Shown in pieces: positions 16,170-24,254 of a stretch of 39,361 nt of DNA. The notes under the pieces were generated by a model that saw only the letters and a program-made list of their open reading frames with translations, made no database searches and was not told the DNA's origin. The translations under genes and the position numbers were made by a program. The stretch comes from Verrucomicrobiales bacterium (GTDB taxonomy: Bacteria; Verrucomicrobiota; Verrucomicrobiia; Limisphaerales; UBA11358): positions 1-39,361 of the forward strand of contig JAQTQB010000017.1 of NCBI GenBank assembly GCA_028712475.1, written 5' to 3'. The stretch's first letter is position 1, and each line of letters starts with the position of its first letter.

Positions 16170-16739
16170 ATGCTCAAATGGATTTTCAAAGCGGCAGTGG
16201 GCGTCGTCTCGTTGACGGTGCTGGCTGCCGTTTGCGCGTATTATTATCCGGAAAAATTTCTGTGTCTGGACAGCGGCGCAGTGTCGGCGGACGTGATCAT
16301 CATTCTGGGCGGCGGTTCGCATGAACGGCCATTGCGCGCGGCGGAATTGTTCAAGCGGCACGCCGCGCCGCGCATCATCATCACTGGCGAAGGCGACGAC
16401 CAGATCAACCGGAAACTGTTGCTGGATGCCGGAGTGCCCGCCAGCGCGATTCAGGTGGAAGGCAAATCCTCAACGACACGGGAAAACTCCCTGTTCACCA
16501 TCAAGCTGCTGCATGAGGAAAATTTGCACAGCGCCATCCTGGTCACCTCGTGGTATCACGCCCGCCGGGCGCAGAAGACATTTGAGCATTACGCGCCGGG
16601 TTTGAAATTTTATTCGCGCCCGGCCTACTTCGCCTTTGCGCGCGAGGACTGGACGCGGCTGGGAATCAACAAGCGGATGCGGCTGGAATTTTTGAAGCTG
16701 CCAGGCTACTGGATCCGTTATGGGGTGAATCCGTTTTGA
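16170..16739 (+). CDS. YdcF/SanA-like DUF218 protein
   Basis: This is a 189-residue protein with one N-terminal membrane span (about 6-25) and a DUF218 domain. The signature pieces are DVIIILGGG (41-49), RPLRAAELF, IIITGEG, SSTTRENSLFT and LVTSWYHARRA in order. Relatives such as SanA and YdcF are linked to envelope barrier function, but the reaction is not established. The gene is followed by a hairpin whose T-run faces the other way, so it may rely on that structure as a shared terminator. Confidence 0.88.
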   Translation: MLKWIFKAAVGVVSLTVLAAVCAYYYPEKFLCLDSGAVSADVIIILGGGSHERPLRAAELFKRHAAPRIIITGEGDDQINRKLLLDAGVPASAIQVEGKSSTTRENSLFTIKLLHEENLHSAILVTSWYHARRAQKTFEHYAPGLKFYSRPAYFAFAREDWTRLGINKRMRLEFLKLPGYWIRYGVNPF

Positions 16740-16750
16740 TCCGGCTAGAT

Positions 16751-16776
16751 AAAAAGCCCCGCTTTGCAGCGGGGCT
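16751..16776 (-). terminator. Rho-independent terminator of tRNA-fMet
   Basis: AGCCCCGC (16755-16762) and GCGGGGCT (16769-16776) form a perfect 8-bp stem with a 6-base loop. On the minus strand a run of five T follows directly (complement of 16751-16755), just past the CCA end of the tRNA. On the plus strand there is no T-run, so use by the DUF218 gene would be weaker. Confidence 0.85.
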
Positions 16777-16782
16777 GGAAAT

Positions 16783-16859
<77 letters not shown>

Positions 16860-16964
16860 ATCAAGGAGCTAATATTATTGCCACACCCCAATCCGCAGGG
16901 CAAGTTTTTTAAGCGGAGCCGGTTTCATTATCAATTGCCATTGCGCGCCGGCGCGAAAGGCGGT

Positions 16965-17702
16965 TCATTCCGGGCATAAAAATTCCACCTGCCGCCGTCC
17001 GACCCAGCCGCTGCCATATTGAGTGTGGACAAAAAAATAATCCCCGCGCTCGCGCAACCGGCGGATGGGTTCTCCCGCTGAAAGTGAGGCGACCACCTCC
17101 GCCGACTGCGTGGGCGTCAGGCGCAATGGCGTGTTTTTTTCCGTGACGATGCCGATTTCCACACGCGTGAAAACCCCGATGTTGGGCGGAATGCTTAACA
17201 GAAAAATTCCCAGCGCCATTGCGGCCAGAGACTGATGCCAGTCCTTTTTGCGCATCCGAAAAAAGACCGGCAGCGTCACCATTCCCACCGCCAGCCACAG
17301 GCTGCCGCCCGCGATCCACGTCCAGAAGCCGGCTGGCAGCCAGGTCGAGGACTGTTCACACCACGTCAGATCCAGCGGATTGACGAGCATCGTTTCCCGC
17401 GCATACAACAGATTGTTGCGTGCGTCCTGATTGAGCGGATTCACCCATGCGGCCTGCTCCCAGGCAACAATCGCCTCGCCTGGACGACCGCACCGCCATT
17501 CCGCCAGACCGAGATTGAGCAAGGTTCCCGAAGCGGTTTGTCCGGCGAGCGAATTTCTGAAAGCCTGCACCGCAGGTTCATACTGACCCGCTTCGTAATC
17601 CGCGACACCTTCGCGGAAATGAACCTCACCCGCTGCCAGACAGTCGTGTGCGCTTATCAGCATTAGAATCAAGACCAGATATTTTTTGATTTTGAAATTC
17701 AC
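16965..17702 (-). CDS. batE: BatE-like TPR and SH3b protein
   Basis: This is the last gene of the leftward bat operon, 245 residues. It has a signal peptide at 1-23, tetratricopeptide-like helices at about 25-105 (FREGVADYEAGQYEPAVQAF and LLNLGLAEWRCGRPGEAIVAW), then two membrane spans at about 122-145 and 158-178. A C-terminal SH3b-like domain (LRLTPTQSAEVVASLSAGEPIRRL, then GWVG) follows. TPR plus SH3b architecture is that of BatE in Bacteroides-type aerotolerance operons. Its ATG overlaps the batD stop by four bases (ATGA), indicating coupled translation. The name is by position and architecture. Confidence 0.82.
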   Translation of the reverse strand: MNFKIKKYLVLILMLISAHDCLAAGEVHFREGVADYEAGQYEPAVQAFRNSLAGQTASGTLLNLGLAEWRCGRPGEAIVAWEQAAWVNPLNQDARNNLLYARETMLVNPLDLTWCEQSSTWLPAGFWTWIAGGSLWLAVGMVTLPVFFRMRKKDWHQSLAAMALGIFLLSIPPNIGVFTRVEIGIVTEKNTPLRLTPTQSAEVVASLSAGEPIRRLRERGDYFFVHTQYGSGWVGRRQVEFLCPE

Positions 17703-19504
17703 AGGCGTGCCTCCAGTTTCGCCAGAATTTCCTTCAAGGCGGATTTCTCGGCGAGCAATTCAACATTGTTTCCGGTGGCACTGGCGAAGGCGGCGGCATC
17801 GGCGGCAGCAAAAAAACGGCGCACCGTTTCGCCAGCTTTTCCCTCACGTTCGGCGACGGTGAGAATCTGCAAAACATCGCCGCAAACCAAGGCGCGCGGA
17901 GCCGCCGGATAATGCGGCGCGCTGGCGATCTGCAAGGCGTTGATCGCGCAACGGATGAAGCCGGCGGCATCGCCGGCGGCGGCGGCGTGCTCCAGTGAAC
18001 GCAGTTCGCGGCGCAGCGCGCGACGGGCCAGACGGCGACGGACAATTTCCGGGTGCTGTTCGAGATGGCGGCGGCGGCGATCCCATAACCACAATCCGCA
18101 AAAACCCAGCGCGGGAAGAACTTGAACGAGCGGGAACCACGCGTGCAATTGCAACGGCACCAGGCTGCCTGCGGTGTATCCGGGCGTTTTCGCGAGCCGG
18201 CTCAAGCCCGCTTTTTTTTCCAGATCGGGCGCGCCTTCAGAAAGCAACTGCGCCGCCTCCGCGTTCGTCAGCGTTTCGCCTGCAATGACGGTGACGGGCA
18301 CCGGTGGAATGGTGAGATCCACATACCGGCCTCGTGCCGGATCAAAACAACTGAACGGAATCGCCGGTGTGGCGCGCGCTTCATCGGATACAGGAATCAT
18401 TGTGTATTTGAAACTGGCTCCCGGACGGTTGGTTCCTGCTCCGGCCACAACGCCGCCGCGCACCGCCGGAAAAATCTGCCAGCCCTGCACATGCGGTGGC
18501 ACTGGCGGATTAATCCGGTTTAGATTTTGCTGGCCGCGAATGACGACCGTAAGCTGCACCGGCTCGCCCATCCTCAACATATTCGTGGTGATGCCGGGCA
18601 GATCGCAGGTGTAATTTCCGACCGCCCCGGTGAAGCCGGGCAATTCGCTCTCGGTTGGCAGCGGGCGGACGTTGATCGTGACGGGTTCGGATTCAAGCAA
18701 AAGGTATTTGGGCGGACCACCAAACTGCATGCCTGCCGTGAATCCCTGCGCCGAAAGTTTCAACGGCCCCGCGGTGATGGGCGTGACGCTGGTTTCGTAA
18801 TTAAAGGCCGCCACTTTGCCGCCATTTTTTCCGGCGGGCTGGAAGGATTGCCTCGCCGCGTTTTTTTTCACGATGAATCCGCTGCCATTGAACTGCATTT
18901 GCGCAACGCCTTCGATCCCGTTCGCCGGCGTGGCGGGCAGCCGCACGGTGACGTTGAAAGATTCGCCCACATACACATTCGTCGCCGAGGTTTCCACGAG
19001 CAGTTGTCGCACTGGTTCGTGCGGCTCGGGCAGCTCGTTTCGCACCTCCAGTTGCGCCGCCGGAACCACGACCGGCTGGCCATAAACTTCCACCGTAAAT
19101 TCCGGCACCGTGAACACTCCCGGCTCCGTCGCCGTGGCGTCGTAATTGAAGGTCGAGAACATCTTCATCGCGCCGTCCGCCGTCTGCATATTTTGCCCGC
19201 TGATGCTGCGGTGGAGTTTCAATTGTGGCGGCGCGGGGATCTGCTCCGGCTGGCGGATGGAAACTTCCGCCGCATTGAACGTCACGCGGTAAATGGATTT
19301 TTCTCCCGGACGGACGAGTGGCGGGTCAAATGACACCGTCGCGGTGACTGGCGCAGAAATGTCCATCGCCGGTTGAGACCGCATGATCTGTATCAACTGT
19401 TCCGCCGCCGGGTTTGCCGGCGGCGTTTGGGCGCGCGCCCCTGGAAATTGCGCCAGCCGCAAAATCGCCAGCCACAAAATTAAATGGGAAAAATTGATGC
19501 GCAT
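17699..19504 (-). CDS. batD: BatD family protein
   Basis: This is a 601-residue exported membrane protein. A signal peptide covers about 1-25, then beta-rich repeats run to about 430. They include the BatD-type pieces VRPGEKSIYRVTFN and VYVGESFNVTVRLPA. A membrane span lies at about 450-475 (LVPLQLHAWFPLVQVLPALGF) followed by an Arg-rich cytoplasmic tail with a helical domain. BatD proteins (oxygen-tolerance family) accompany BatA and BatB in operons and may scaffold them at the membrane; the molecular role is unknown. It starts 10 bases after batC. Confidence 0.85.
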   Translation of the reverse strand: MRINFSHLILWLAILRLAQFPGARAQTPPANPAAEQLIQIMRSQPAMDISAPVTATVSFDPPLVRPGEKSIYRVTFNAAEVSIRQPEQIPAPPQLKLHRSISGQNMQTADGAMKMFSTFNYDATATEPGVFTVPEFTVEVYGQPVVVPAAQLEVRNELPEPHEPVRQLLVETSATNVYVGESFNVTVRLPATPANGIEGVAQMQFNGSGFIVKKNAARQSFQPAGKNGGKVAAFNYETSVTPITAGPLKLSAQGFTAGMQFGGPPKYLLLESEPVTINVRPLPTESELPGFTGAVGNYTCDLPGITTNMLRMGEPVQLTVVIRGQQNLNRINPPVPPHVQGWQIFPAVRGGVVAGAGTNRPGASFKYTMIPVSDEARATPAIPFSCFDPARGRYVDLTIPPVPVTVIAGETLTNAEAAQLLSEGAPDLEKKAGLSRLAKTPGYTAGSLVPLQLHAWFPLVQVLPALGFCGLWLWDRRRRHLEQHPEIVRRRLARRALRRELRSLEHAAAAGDAAGFIRCAINALQIASAPHYPAAPRALVCGDVLQILTVAEREGKAGETVRRFFAAADAAAFASATGNNVELLAEKSALKEILAKLEARL

Positions 19505-19514
19505 GTTTGCCGTT

Positions 19515-20540
19515 CTACCAGATGCGGCGGGAACGATCCTTCGGTTTGCCCGTTTCCCCTTGTCCCATCGGCAGCAGCTTGTCGTCCGGCTGGAGCCCGT
19601 TCAGCAATTCCCCGGCTTTTTCGGGGGAAATTTTCAATTCCAGTCCGCCGCTGGTGTTGTCTGGCTCCTGAAATCCGCTCAATGATTCCGGCAACGGACG
19701 GTCGCCGCCGTCGCCATCATCATCTTCTTCTCCAGCAGTGCCGGGCGGTGCGTTAGGTGCCGGAATCCGCCCCTTCAACTGTTTCAGAAGTTCGCCCAGC
19801 CGGGACTGTTTGCCGCCCAGACCGGCGGCGGACTGCTGCATTTCCCGGATGCTGTCCACCAGTCTGGCAATCGCCTGTTCAACAATTTCAGCATTCTGCA
19901 TCGCGTTGGTGTCCGCAGGATTCAACTCTGCCGCGCTCTTGAAATCATCCAAAGCCCGCCGCCATTTCAACAGCGTTTTGCCGTGCGCTTCCATGGCGCG
20001 CTGCACCGCTGCCGTCGCCGCCCGCATTTCCTTTCGCACTCCGCGACCGGCGAAATAAGCCTCCACCATTTGCTGGACATCATTTCCCGCCAGCGCGTTG
20101 GCCGCTTTTTGAATGGCGTCCGCGCCCGCGTCAGCCGCAGTCTGGCTCCGCCTGGCTGTCGTGGCGGAAGAAGGCGATTTTTTTAATTCCTCATTTCCCT
20201 GTGCGAACCGCACATGGCCGAGATTGAACAGCGCCGCCGGTTGCACCCGCTCTTCTTGCTTTGAAAGCGAAGATTCCAGCAGCGTCTCGGCGTTGCTCAA
20301 TTTTTCCGCGCGCAGCTTTTCGGTTCCGGCGTTGTAAAGTTCACGCGCAGTCTCTGCGGCCACGGGTGGCGGCGAAATTGAAAGGTCTTCAGTCGTCGCT
20401 TCATTTGTCGAAGCAAATGCCGCCGGACAAAGGCTGAAGACAAAAAACAACGTCCAACATCCAATGAAGGCACGGACGGACGACCACCGGCCATTGGACG
20501 TTGGTTGTTCGATGTTGGTTGTCCGATGTTTCCGCTTCAT
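19515..20540 (-). CDS. batC: BatC-like TPR protein
   Basis: This is a 341-residue exported TPR protein between batB and batD. The region 60-120 (ARELYNAGTEKLRAEKLSNAE, then AALFNLGHVRFAQGNEELKK) is TPR-like. A helical region follows, with an acidic patch GEEDDDGDGG near 270-280. The N-terminus is odd: residues 5-17 (HRTTNIEQPTSNG) are encoded by a dispersed repeat, and the hydrophobic signal core IGCWTLFFVFSLCPAAFA follows only at about 26-43. The ATG overlaps the batB stop by four bases, so the extended start is favoured by coupling. A later start would lie inside the repeat. Confidence 0.75.
   Translation of the reverse strand: MKRKHRTTNIEQPTSNGRWSSVRAFIGCWTLFFVFSLCPAAFASTNEATTEDLSISPPPVAAETARELYNAGTEKLRAEKLSNAETLLESSLSKQEERVQPAALFNLGHVRFAQGNEELKKSPSSATTARRSQTAADAGADAIQKAANALAGNDVQQMVEAYFAGRGVRKEMRAATAAVQRAMEAHGKTLLKWRRALDDFKSAAELNPADTNAMQNAEIVEQAIARLVDSIREMQQSAAGLGGKQSRLGELLKQLKGRIPAPNAPPGTAGEEDDDGDGGDRPLPESLSGFQEPDNTSGGLELKISPEKAGELLNGLQPDDKLLPMGQGETGKPKDRSRRIW
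20450..20530. repeat. Copy 1 of a CCAACATCCA-type inverted repeat, inside the 5' end of batC
   Basis: CCAACATCCAATG (20454-20466) and CATTGGACGTTGG (20492-20504) form the arms, and a further TTGTTCGATGTTGGTTGTCC run follows. The element is built from variants of the 6-8-base words CCAACATC and GATGTTGG. It lies between the batC start codon and its signal-peptide core. Related copies are at 23172-23270 and 28276-28352, each also at the 5' end of a gene for an exported protein. Confidence 0.82.
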
Positions 20541-21565
20541 TTGTCTCCCCGCTGTCTGCGCCGCGTGCCGGTCAACGACTCGCCAACCAGCAGCGCCAGC
20601 ATCACTGCGACCGCCCAGTAATATCGGTCAATGCCCCGGCTGCGCGAGTGTTTCAATTCCGCCGAACGGTCCAGCGTTTCCACCGCCGAACGCACTTTGG
20701 CCAGACCTTCGCCCAACGGGCCGAGCGGATAATAATTTCCGCCGGTCGCCTGTGCGATGGCCGCCAGCGTCTTTTCATCCAGGCGGCTGCGCACGACTTC
20801 GCCTTTGGCGTCGCGCACATAATCCATTTGTCCCGCCGGGTTCAACATTTGAATTTCACTGCCGGCGGGCGAGCCGACGCCCACCGAGAAAACCACCACG
20901 CCGTTCGTGCCCAGTGTTTTCGCGGTCGCCACGCCGCCCCTTTCCAGGTCTTCGCCGTCGGTTAGAAGCACCACAAGCTTGCGCCGGCTGGTTTTTTCCA
21001 TCGCGCGATTCGCCTCCTGCAACGCCCGGCCAATGTCCGTGCCGGGGATGGGGATGGTTTTTTCATCCACGGCCTGCAGCGCGTTTTCAAACGCATCGTA
21101 GTCCAGCGTCAGCGGACAATTCAAAAAAGCGCCGCCCGCAAACGTGACCAGGCCCACGCGGCCACGACCATGCGCCCGCACAAAATTGGAAATCGCCAGC
21201 TTCGCGCGCTGGAGACGATTGGGCCGGACATCCGTGGACAACATGCTGTAAGAACCGTCCAGCACAAACACCACGTCTTCGCCCAGCCATTGCCCGCTGG
21301 ATTTCAACTCGCCCCATTGCGGACGAGCCAGAGCGATGCCTGCGAACGCGAACGCCAGCAGCAATAAAAAATTCTTGATCCGGCGGCGTGCCGGACTGTG
21401 CGAAGCCGCCAGTTCCCCGACGAAACGTGGCGACGCGATCTGTGCCAGTTGTTGTTTGCGTTTCACCGCCGCGCGCCGATGCAGCCACGCCAGCAGCAAC
21501 GGCGCTACCACCGCGAGCCAGAGCCAGCGCGTCGCTTCAAAATGCGGATGTGAAAAATCCATCAT
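20537..21565 (-). CDS. batB: BatB-like VWA-domain membrane protein
   Basis: This 342-residue protein has spans at about 13-28 and 63-80, a von Willebrand factor A domain at about 97-290 and a C-terminal span near 318-333. The metal-ion-dependent adhesion site is DGSYS at 103-107 with TDGEDLE later, so DxSxS is kept although Gly replaces the usual Val or Leu. RPQWGE precedes the domain, as in BatA and BatB families. Both its start (with batA) and stop (with batC) overlap neighbours by four bases. The role is inferred from Bat operons, linked to oxygen or stress tolerance. Confidence 0.87.
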   Translation of the reverse strand: MMDFSHPHFEATRWLWLAVVAPLLLAWLHRRAAVKRKQQLAQIASPRFVGELAASHSPARRRIKNFLLLLAFAFAGIALARPQWGELKSSGQWLGEDVVFVLDGSYSMLSTDVRPNRLQRAKLAISNFVRAHGRGRVGLVTFAGGAFLNCPLTLDYDAFENALQAVDEKTIPIPGTDIGRALQEANRAMEKTSRRKLVVLLTDGEDLERGGVATAKTLGTNGVVVFSVGVGSPAGSEIQMLNPAGQMDYVRDAKGEVVRSRLDEKTLAAIAQATGGNYYPLGPLGEGLAKVRSAVETLDRSAELKHSRSRGIDRYYWAVAVMLALLVGESLTGTRRRQRGDK

Positions 21566-22602
21566 GGTGCGCGGCGATAACGTGTGTTGGTCAAAACCAG
21601 CTCCAGCGCGAGCAAACCCAGCGCCGCCAGCAGCGGCCAGTGAAACAGCGGTTCGTAAGTCGCATAACGCTTGAGTTTGACTTCGGTTTTTTCAAGCTGG
21701 TCAATCTGGTCGTAAATGTTCAGCAGTTCGCGCCGGTTCGTGGCGCGGTAAAATTTTCCGTGCGACATTTCGGCCATTTTGCCAAGCACGGAATAATTCG
21801 CGGGCTGCAGCAGCAGCGTCGGGATGAGATTGCCGTTCGCGTCCAGCTTCAATTTTCCGCTGGCCGGATCAAACGCAGGCATGTAACACGGTTTTTCGAT
21901 GCCGATGCCGATGGCGTAAATTTTCGCGCCCACGGCGGCGGCGAGTTGCGCGGCGGGGAATGGTTCGATCTCACCTTTGTTGTTGTCGCCGTCGGTGAGC
22001 AGAATGATGACACGGCTCTTGCTGTTGGGCACGGCCTTGAGCCGTTTCGCAGCGACCACGATCGCATCGCCGATGGCCGTGCCGAGGTCGCCGATGGTTC
22101 CGATGTGCATCCGGCCCATGTTCTCGCCGAGCCATTCATGGTTCAGCGTGAGCGGGCTGGCGAGATATGGCACGCCGGAGAAAGCGACCAGCCCGATCCG
22201 GTCATTGGGCCGCTTTTGAATGAAATTGCCCAGCACTTCGTTGGCGATGTCGAAGCGCGTGATTTTTTCGGCCGGCGCAGCCATGTCCACCGCCATCATG
22301 GACCACGAAAGATCCAGCACGAGCATGATGTCAATGCCCGCCGTCTCGGTTTCGACGTGGTAGTTCGCCAGTCGCGGCCCGGCCAGCGCGACAACGCCCA
22401 GCGCAACAGCGAGCAGACGCAGAAAAAATAAAATCCGTCCCGCCGCCGCCCTGGCTTTGGCGCCCGCCGTCCGCGCTATGTCCGTGCTGGAAAATTTCAG
22501 AGCCGACAGCCTGCCGGCCTTGCCGAGCAGCAATGCGTAAACTGGCAGCATCGCAATCAGGCCGAGCAGCCAGGGAAATTGAAATTCAAAATTCTCCGTC
22601 AT
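21562..22602 (-). CDS. batA: BatA-like VWA-domain membrane protein
   Basis: This is a 346-residue VWA protein. Spans lie at about 9-27 and 57-75 and near the C-terminus (LLAALGLLALELVL). The MIDAS motif DLSWS is at 97-101, with LTDGDNN later and the BatA-type LAGPRLANY before the domain. I chose ATG 22602 rather than the in-frame GTG at 22608 because it gives an ATGA overlap with the upstream stop, like the neighbouring junctions. It is adjacent to a second VWA gene (batB), the normal A-B order. Confidence 0.9.
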   Translation of the reverse strand: MTENFEFQFPWLLGLIAMLPVYALLLGKAGRLSALKFSSTDIARTAGAKARAAAGRILFFLRLLAVALGVVALAGPRLANYHVETETAGIDIMLVLDLSWSMMAVDMAAPAEKITRFDIANEVLGNFIQKRPNDRIGLVAFSGVPYLASPLTLNHEWLGENMGRMHIGTIGDLGTAIGDAIVVAAKRLKAVPNSKSRVIILLTDGDNNKGEIEPFPAAQLAAAVGAKIYAIGIGIEKPCYMPAFDPASGKLKLDANGNLIPTLLLQPANYSVLGKMAEMSHGKFYRATNRRELLNIYDQIDQLEKTEVKLKRYATYEPLFHWPLLAALGLLALELVLTNTRYRRAP

Positions 22603-23276
22603 GCGCACCGGCCTTGGGTTTGCGTTTCGGCCAGTTGACGAAGCTGCGCCCGCCGCTGTTCCGCCAGCGCGACCAGTCCCAACGCCTGATTCACTGCGTC
22701 CAACGGCACCAGGCTCGTTGCCGTGGAAAATTTCCGGTCATCACAGCCGCGCAGAAAACCAGCCGCCGCCGTTGAAAGTTCTGCGCCAATTTGTTCGTGG
22801 CCTGAAAGTGCGCGATGGAATTCGGTGGTGGTATGTTCGCCGGGAGCCAGTTGAAATGCCGCGATGAAATAATTACGCACGACTTGCGAGACGCGGCTAA
22901 GAACCACGCCATCTTCCGGCTGCTGGCGCAACAGTTCCAGCGCCTGCCGGGCCTGGACTTCGGGCGGGATGATTACTTTTGGCTTGGGACGAAAAGCCAG
23001 CCAGAGGCCGAAAGCAATCGCTGCGATGATCCCAAGCCCGGTGGCCACAACGAGCGTCGCGTGCTGTTCCCAAAAAGTCGGCGGCAGTTCTCCATAAGGC
23101 GGCAGCAATGGCGGAAGCGCGTTGGTCTGGCCCTTTAACGGAAACGCGGCGATCAGAAATAAAATTGCCGGAAACATCCAACGTCCAGCATCCAACATCC
23201 AACAGCCAACGCTCTTTCGCCACGACTTGATTGGATGTTGGTTGTTCGATGTTGGTTGTTGGTTGTTGCTTTTCAT
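22599..23276 (-). CDS. DUF4381-like membrane protein of the bat operon
   Basis: This 225-residue protein sits between DUF58 and batA, where DUF4381-type proteins usually lie. It has a Pro-rich segment LPPLLPPYGELPPTFWEQH at about 53-71, one clear span at about 74-95 and a cytoplasmic helical domain with ALELLRQQPEDG and VVRNYF. The first 34 residues are abnormal: they translate a dispersed repeat (NNQQPTSNNQHP, then SVGCWMLDAGRWM) before the signal-like core FPAILFLIAAFPL. The ATG at 23276 shares a base with the DUF58 stop (TGATG). The family call rests mainly on position and topology. Confidence 0.68.
   Translation of the reverse strand: MKSNNQQPTSNNQHPIKSWRKSVGCWMLDAGRWMFPAILFLIAAFPLKGQTNALPPLLPPYGELPPTFWEQHATLVVATGLGIIAAIAFGLWLAFRPKPKVIIPPEVQARQALELLRQQPEDGVVLSRVSQVVRNYFIAAFQLAPGEHTTTEFHRALSGHEQIGAELSTAAAGFLRGCDDRKFSTATSLVPLDAVNQALGLVALAEQRRAQLRQLAETQTQGRCA
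23172..23270. repeat. Copy 2 of the CCAACATCCA-type inverted repeat, inside the 5' end of the DUF4381-like gene
   Basis: The left arm is a run of CATCCAACGTCCAGCATCC and CAACATCCAACAGCC-like words (23174-23209). The right arm is TTGGATGTTGG then TTGTTCGATGTTGG and TTGTTGG (23231-23263). The arms are complementary in several registers because the words are themselves repeated. It begins four bases after the start codon and ends where the hydrophobic signal core begins, so almost the whole element is translated. Confidence 0.85.
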
Positions 23277-24229
23277 CAGCGGCGTCTCCGCGCCCGGCGG
23301 ATCTCAAAAAACCGTTGCAGCGGTTGAGCAAACGGGTCAACCGTGTTCAAGCGCAAAGTATCCACGGCGGTGCGGTTCAACGACTGGTCGAGCTGCGCGA
23401 GCCGATCTTCATTGAACAAAGCGAAACGGTCGCGCACCACGCCGCGCCCGGAATCGAGCTCAAGAATCTCGCCGGTCTCGGCGTCTTCAATCGTCAGCAG
23501 TCCGGCATCGGGCAGGCGGCTCTCTCGCGGATCGTGCAGATGCAGGCAGACGAGATCGTGCCGCGCGTTCGTGATGCCGAGTTCCTGGATGACGTCACGG
23601 CGGGTGTTGTTTGGTGGGGCCAGGCTGCCGGCGGGCCGGCTCGCGGGGACGCTCGCCCCACCGGCGTTGCTCTCCAAAAAATCCGTGAGCAGAAAAACAA
23701 TCGAGCGGCGGGGCAGGGCATGGTTCAGGAACGCGAGCGCAGCGGGAATGTCCGTGCCGCGTTGCTTGGGCTCGAACGCGAGCATCTCGCGGACGATGCG
23801 CAGGATGTGGCGACGGCCTTTACGCGGCGGGATGAAGAGTTCAACCTGCTCCGTGAACAGCAGCAGCGCGACTTTGTCGCCGTTGCGCGTGGCGGAGAGC
23901 GCGAGCGTGGCGGCGACTTCGGCGGCGTATTCGCGTTTGGAAAGATTGCCCGAACCGAAGGCCGACGAGCCGGAGACATCCACCGCCAGCACGGCGGCAA
24001 GTTCGCGTTCCTCGCGATAGCGCTTCACGAACGGGCAGCCCAGCCGGTTGGTGACGTTCCAGTCAATGTCGCGCACGTCGTCGCCGGGGATGTATTCGCG
24101 CAGCTCCTCGAAGTCCATGCCGCGTCCCTTGAAATGGCTCAAGTAGGCGCCGACCATCGTGTCGTTGACGAGGCGGTTGGTGCGCAACTCCACGCGGCGG
24201 ACGGTTTCGAGAAGTTCAGTGACGGTCAT
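23276..24229 (-). CDS. DUF58 domain protein with an in-frame repeat insertion
   Basis: This DUF58 protein is a usual partner of MoxR ATPases in these operons. The core reads FEELREYIPGDDVRDIDWN, then RLGCPFVKRYREERE and LAVDVSGSSAFGSG, a VWA-like MIDAS (DxSxS). ATG 24229 is chosen; a TTG eight codons upstream is possible. Between LLTDFLES and ELGITNARHDL lies an extra stretch GGASVPASRPAGSLAPPNN, about 18 residues longer than expected for the family. It is encoded by a 50-base palindromic element at 23613-23662. The frame is kept. The gene starts 25 bases after the restriction endonuclease gene, although its natural upstream neighbour should be moxR. Confidence 0.9.
   Translation of the reverse strand: MTVTELLETVRRVELRTNRLVNDTMVGAYLSHFKGRGMDFEELREYIPGDDVRDIDWNVTNRLGCPFVKRYREERELAAVLAVDVSGSSAFGSGNLSKREYAAEVAATLALSATRNGDKVALLLFTEQVELFIPPRKGRRHILRIVREMLAFEPKQRGTDIPAALAFLNHALPRRSIVFLLTDFLESNAGGASVPASRPAGSLAPPNNTRRDVIQELGITNARHDLVCLHLHDPRESRLPDAGLLTIEDAETGEILELDSGRGVVRDRFALFNEDRLAQLDQSLNRTAVDTLRLNTVDPFAQPLQRFFEIRRARRRR
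23613..23662. repeat. 50-bp palindrome-bounded element inside the DUF58 gene
   Basis: It begins GGTGGGGC and ends GCCCCACC, perfect 8-base inverted termini, with GC-rich internal sequence. It keeps the reading frame and adds GGASVPASRPAGSLAPP to the protein. The 25 bases at 23638-23662 closely match 30623-30647 inside the TIM-barrel gene; both end CTCGCCCCACC and both contain GGCTCG. In each gene it is read in the same frame. Confidence 0.78.
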
Positions 24230-24254
24230 GGGAAACGCAATGAAGGCCTCCAAT

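Noticed and set aside
16755..16776. Terminator for the plus-strand DUF218 gene
   Set aside because: The T-run is only on the minus-strand side, directly after tRNA-fMet. On the plus strand the hairpin is followed by GGAAATTGG.
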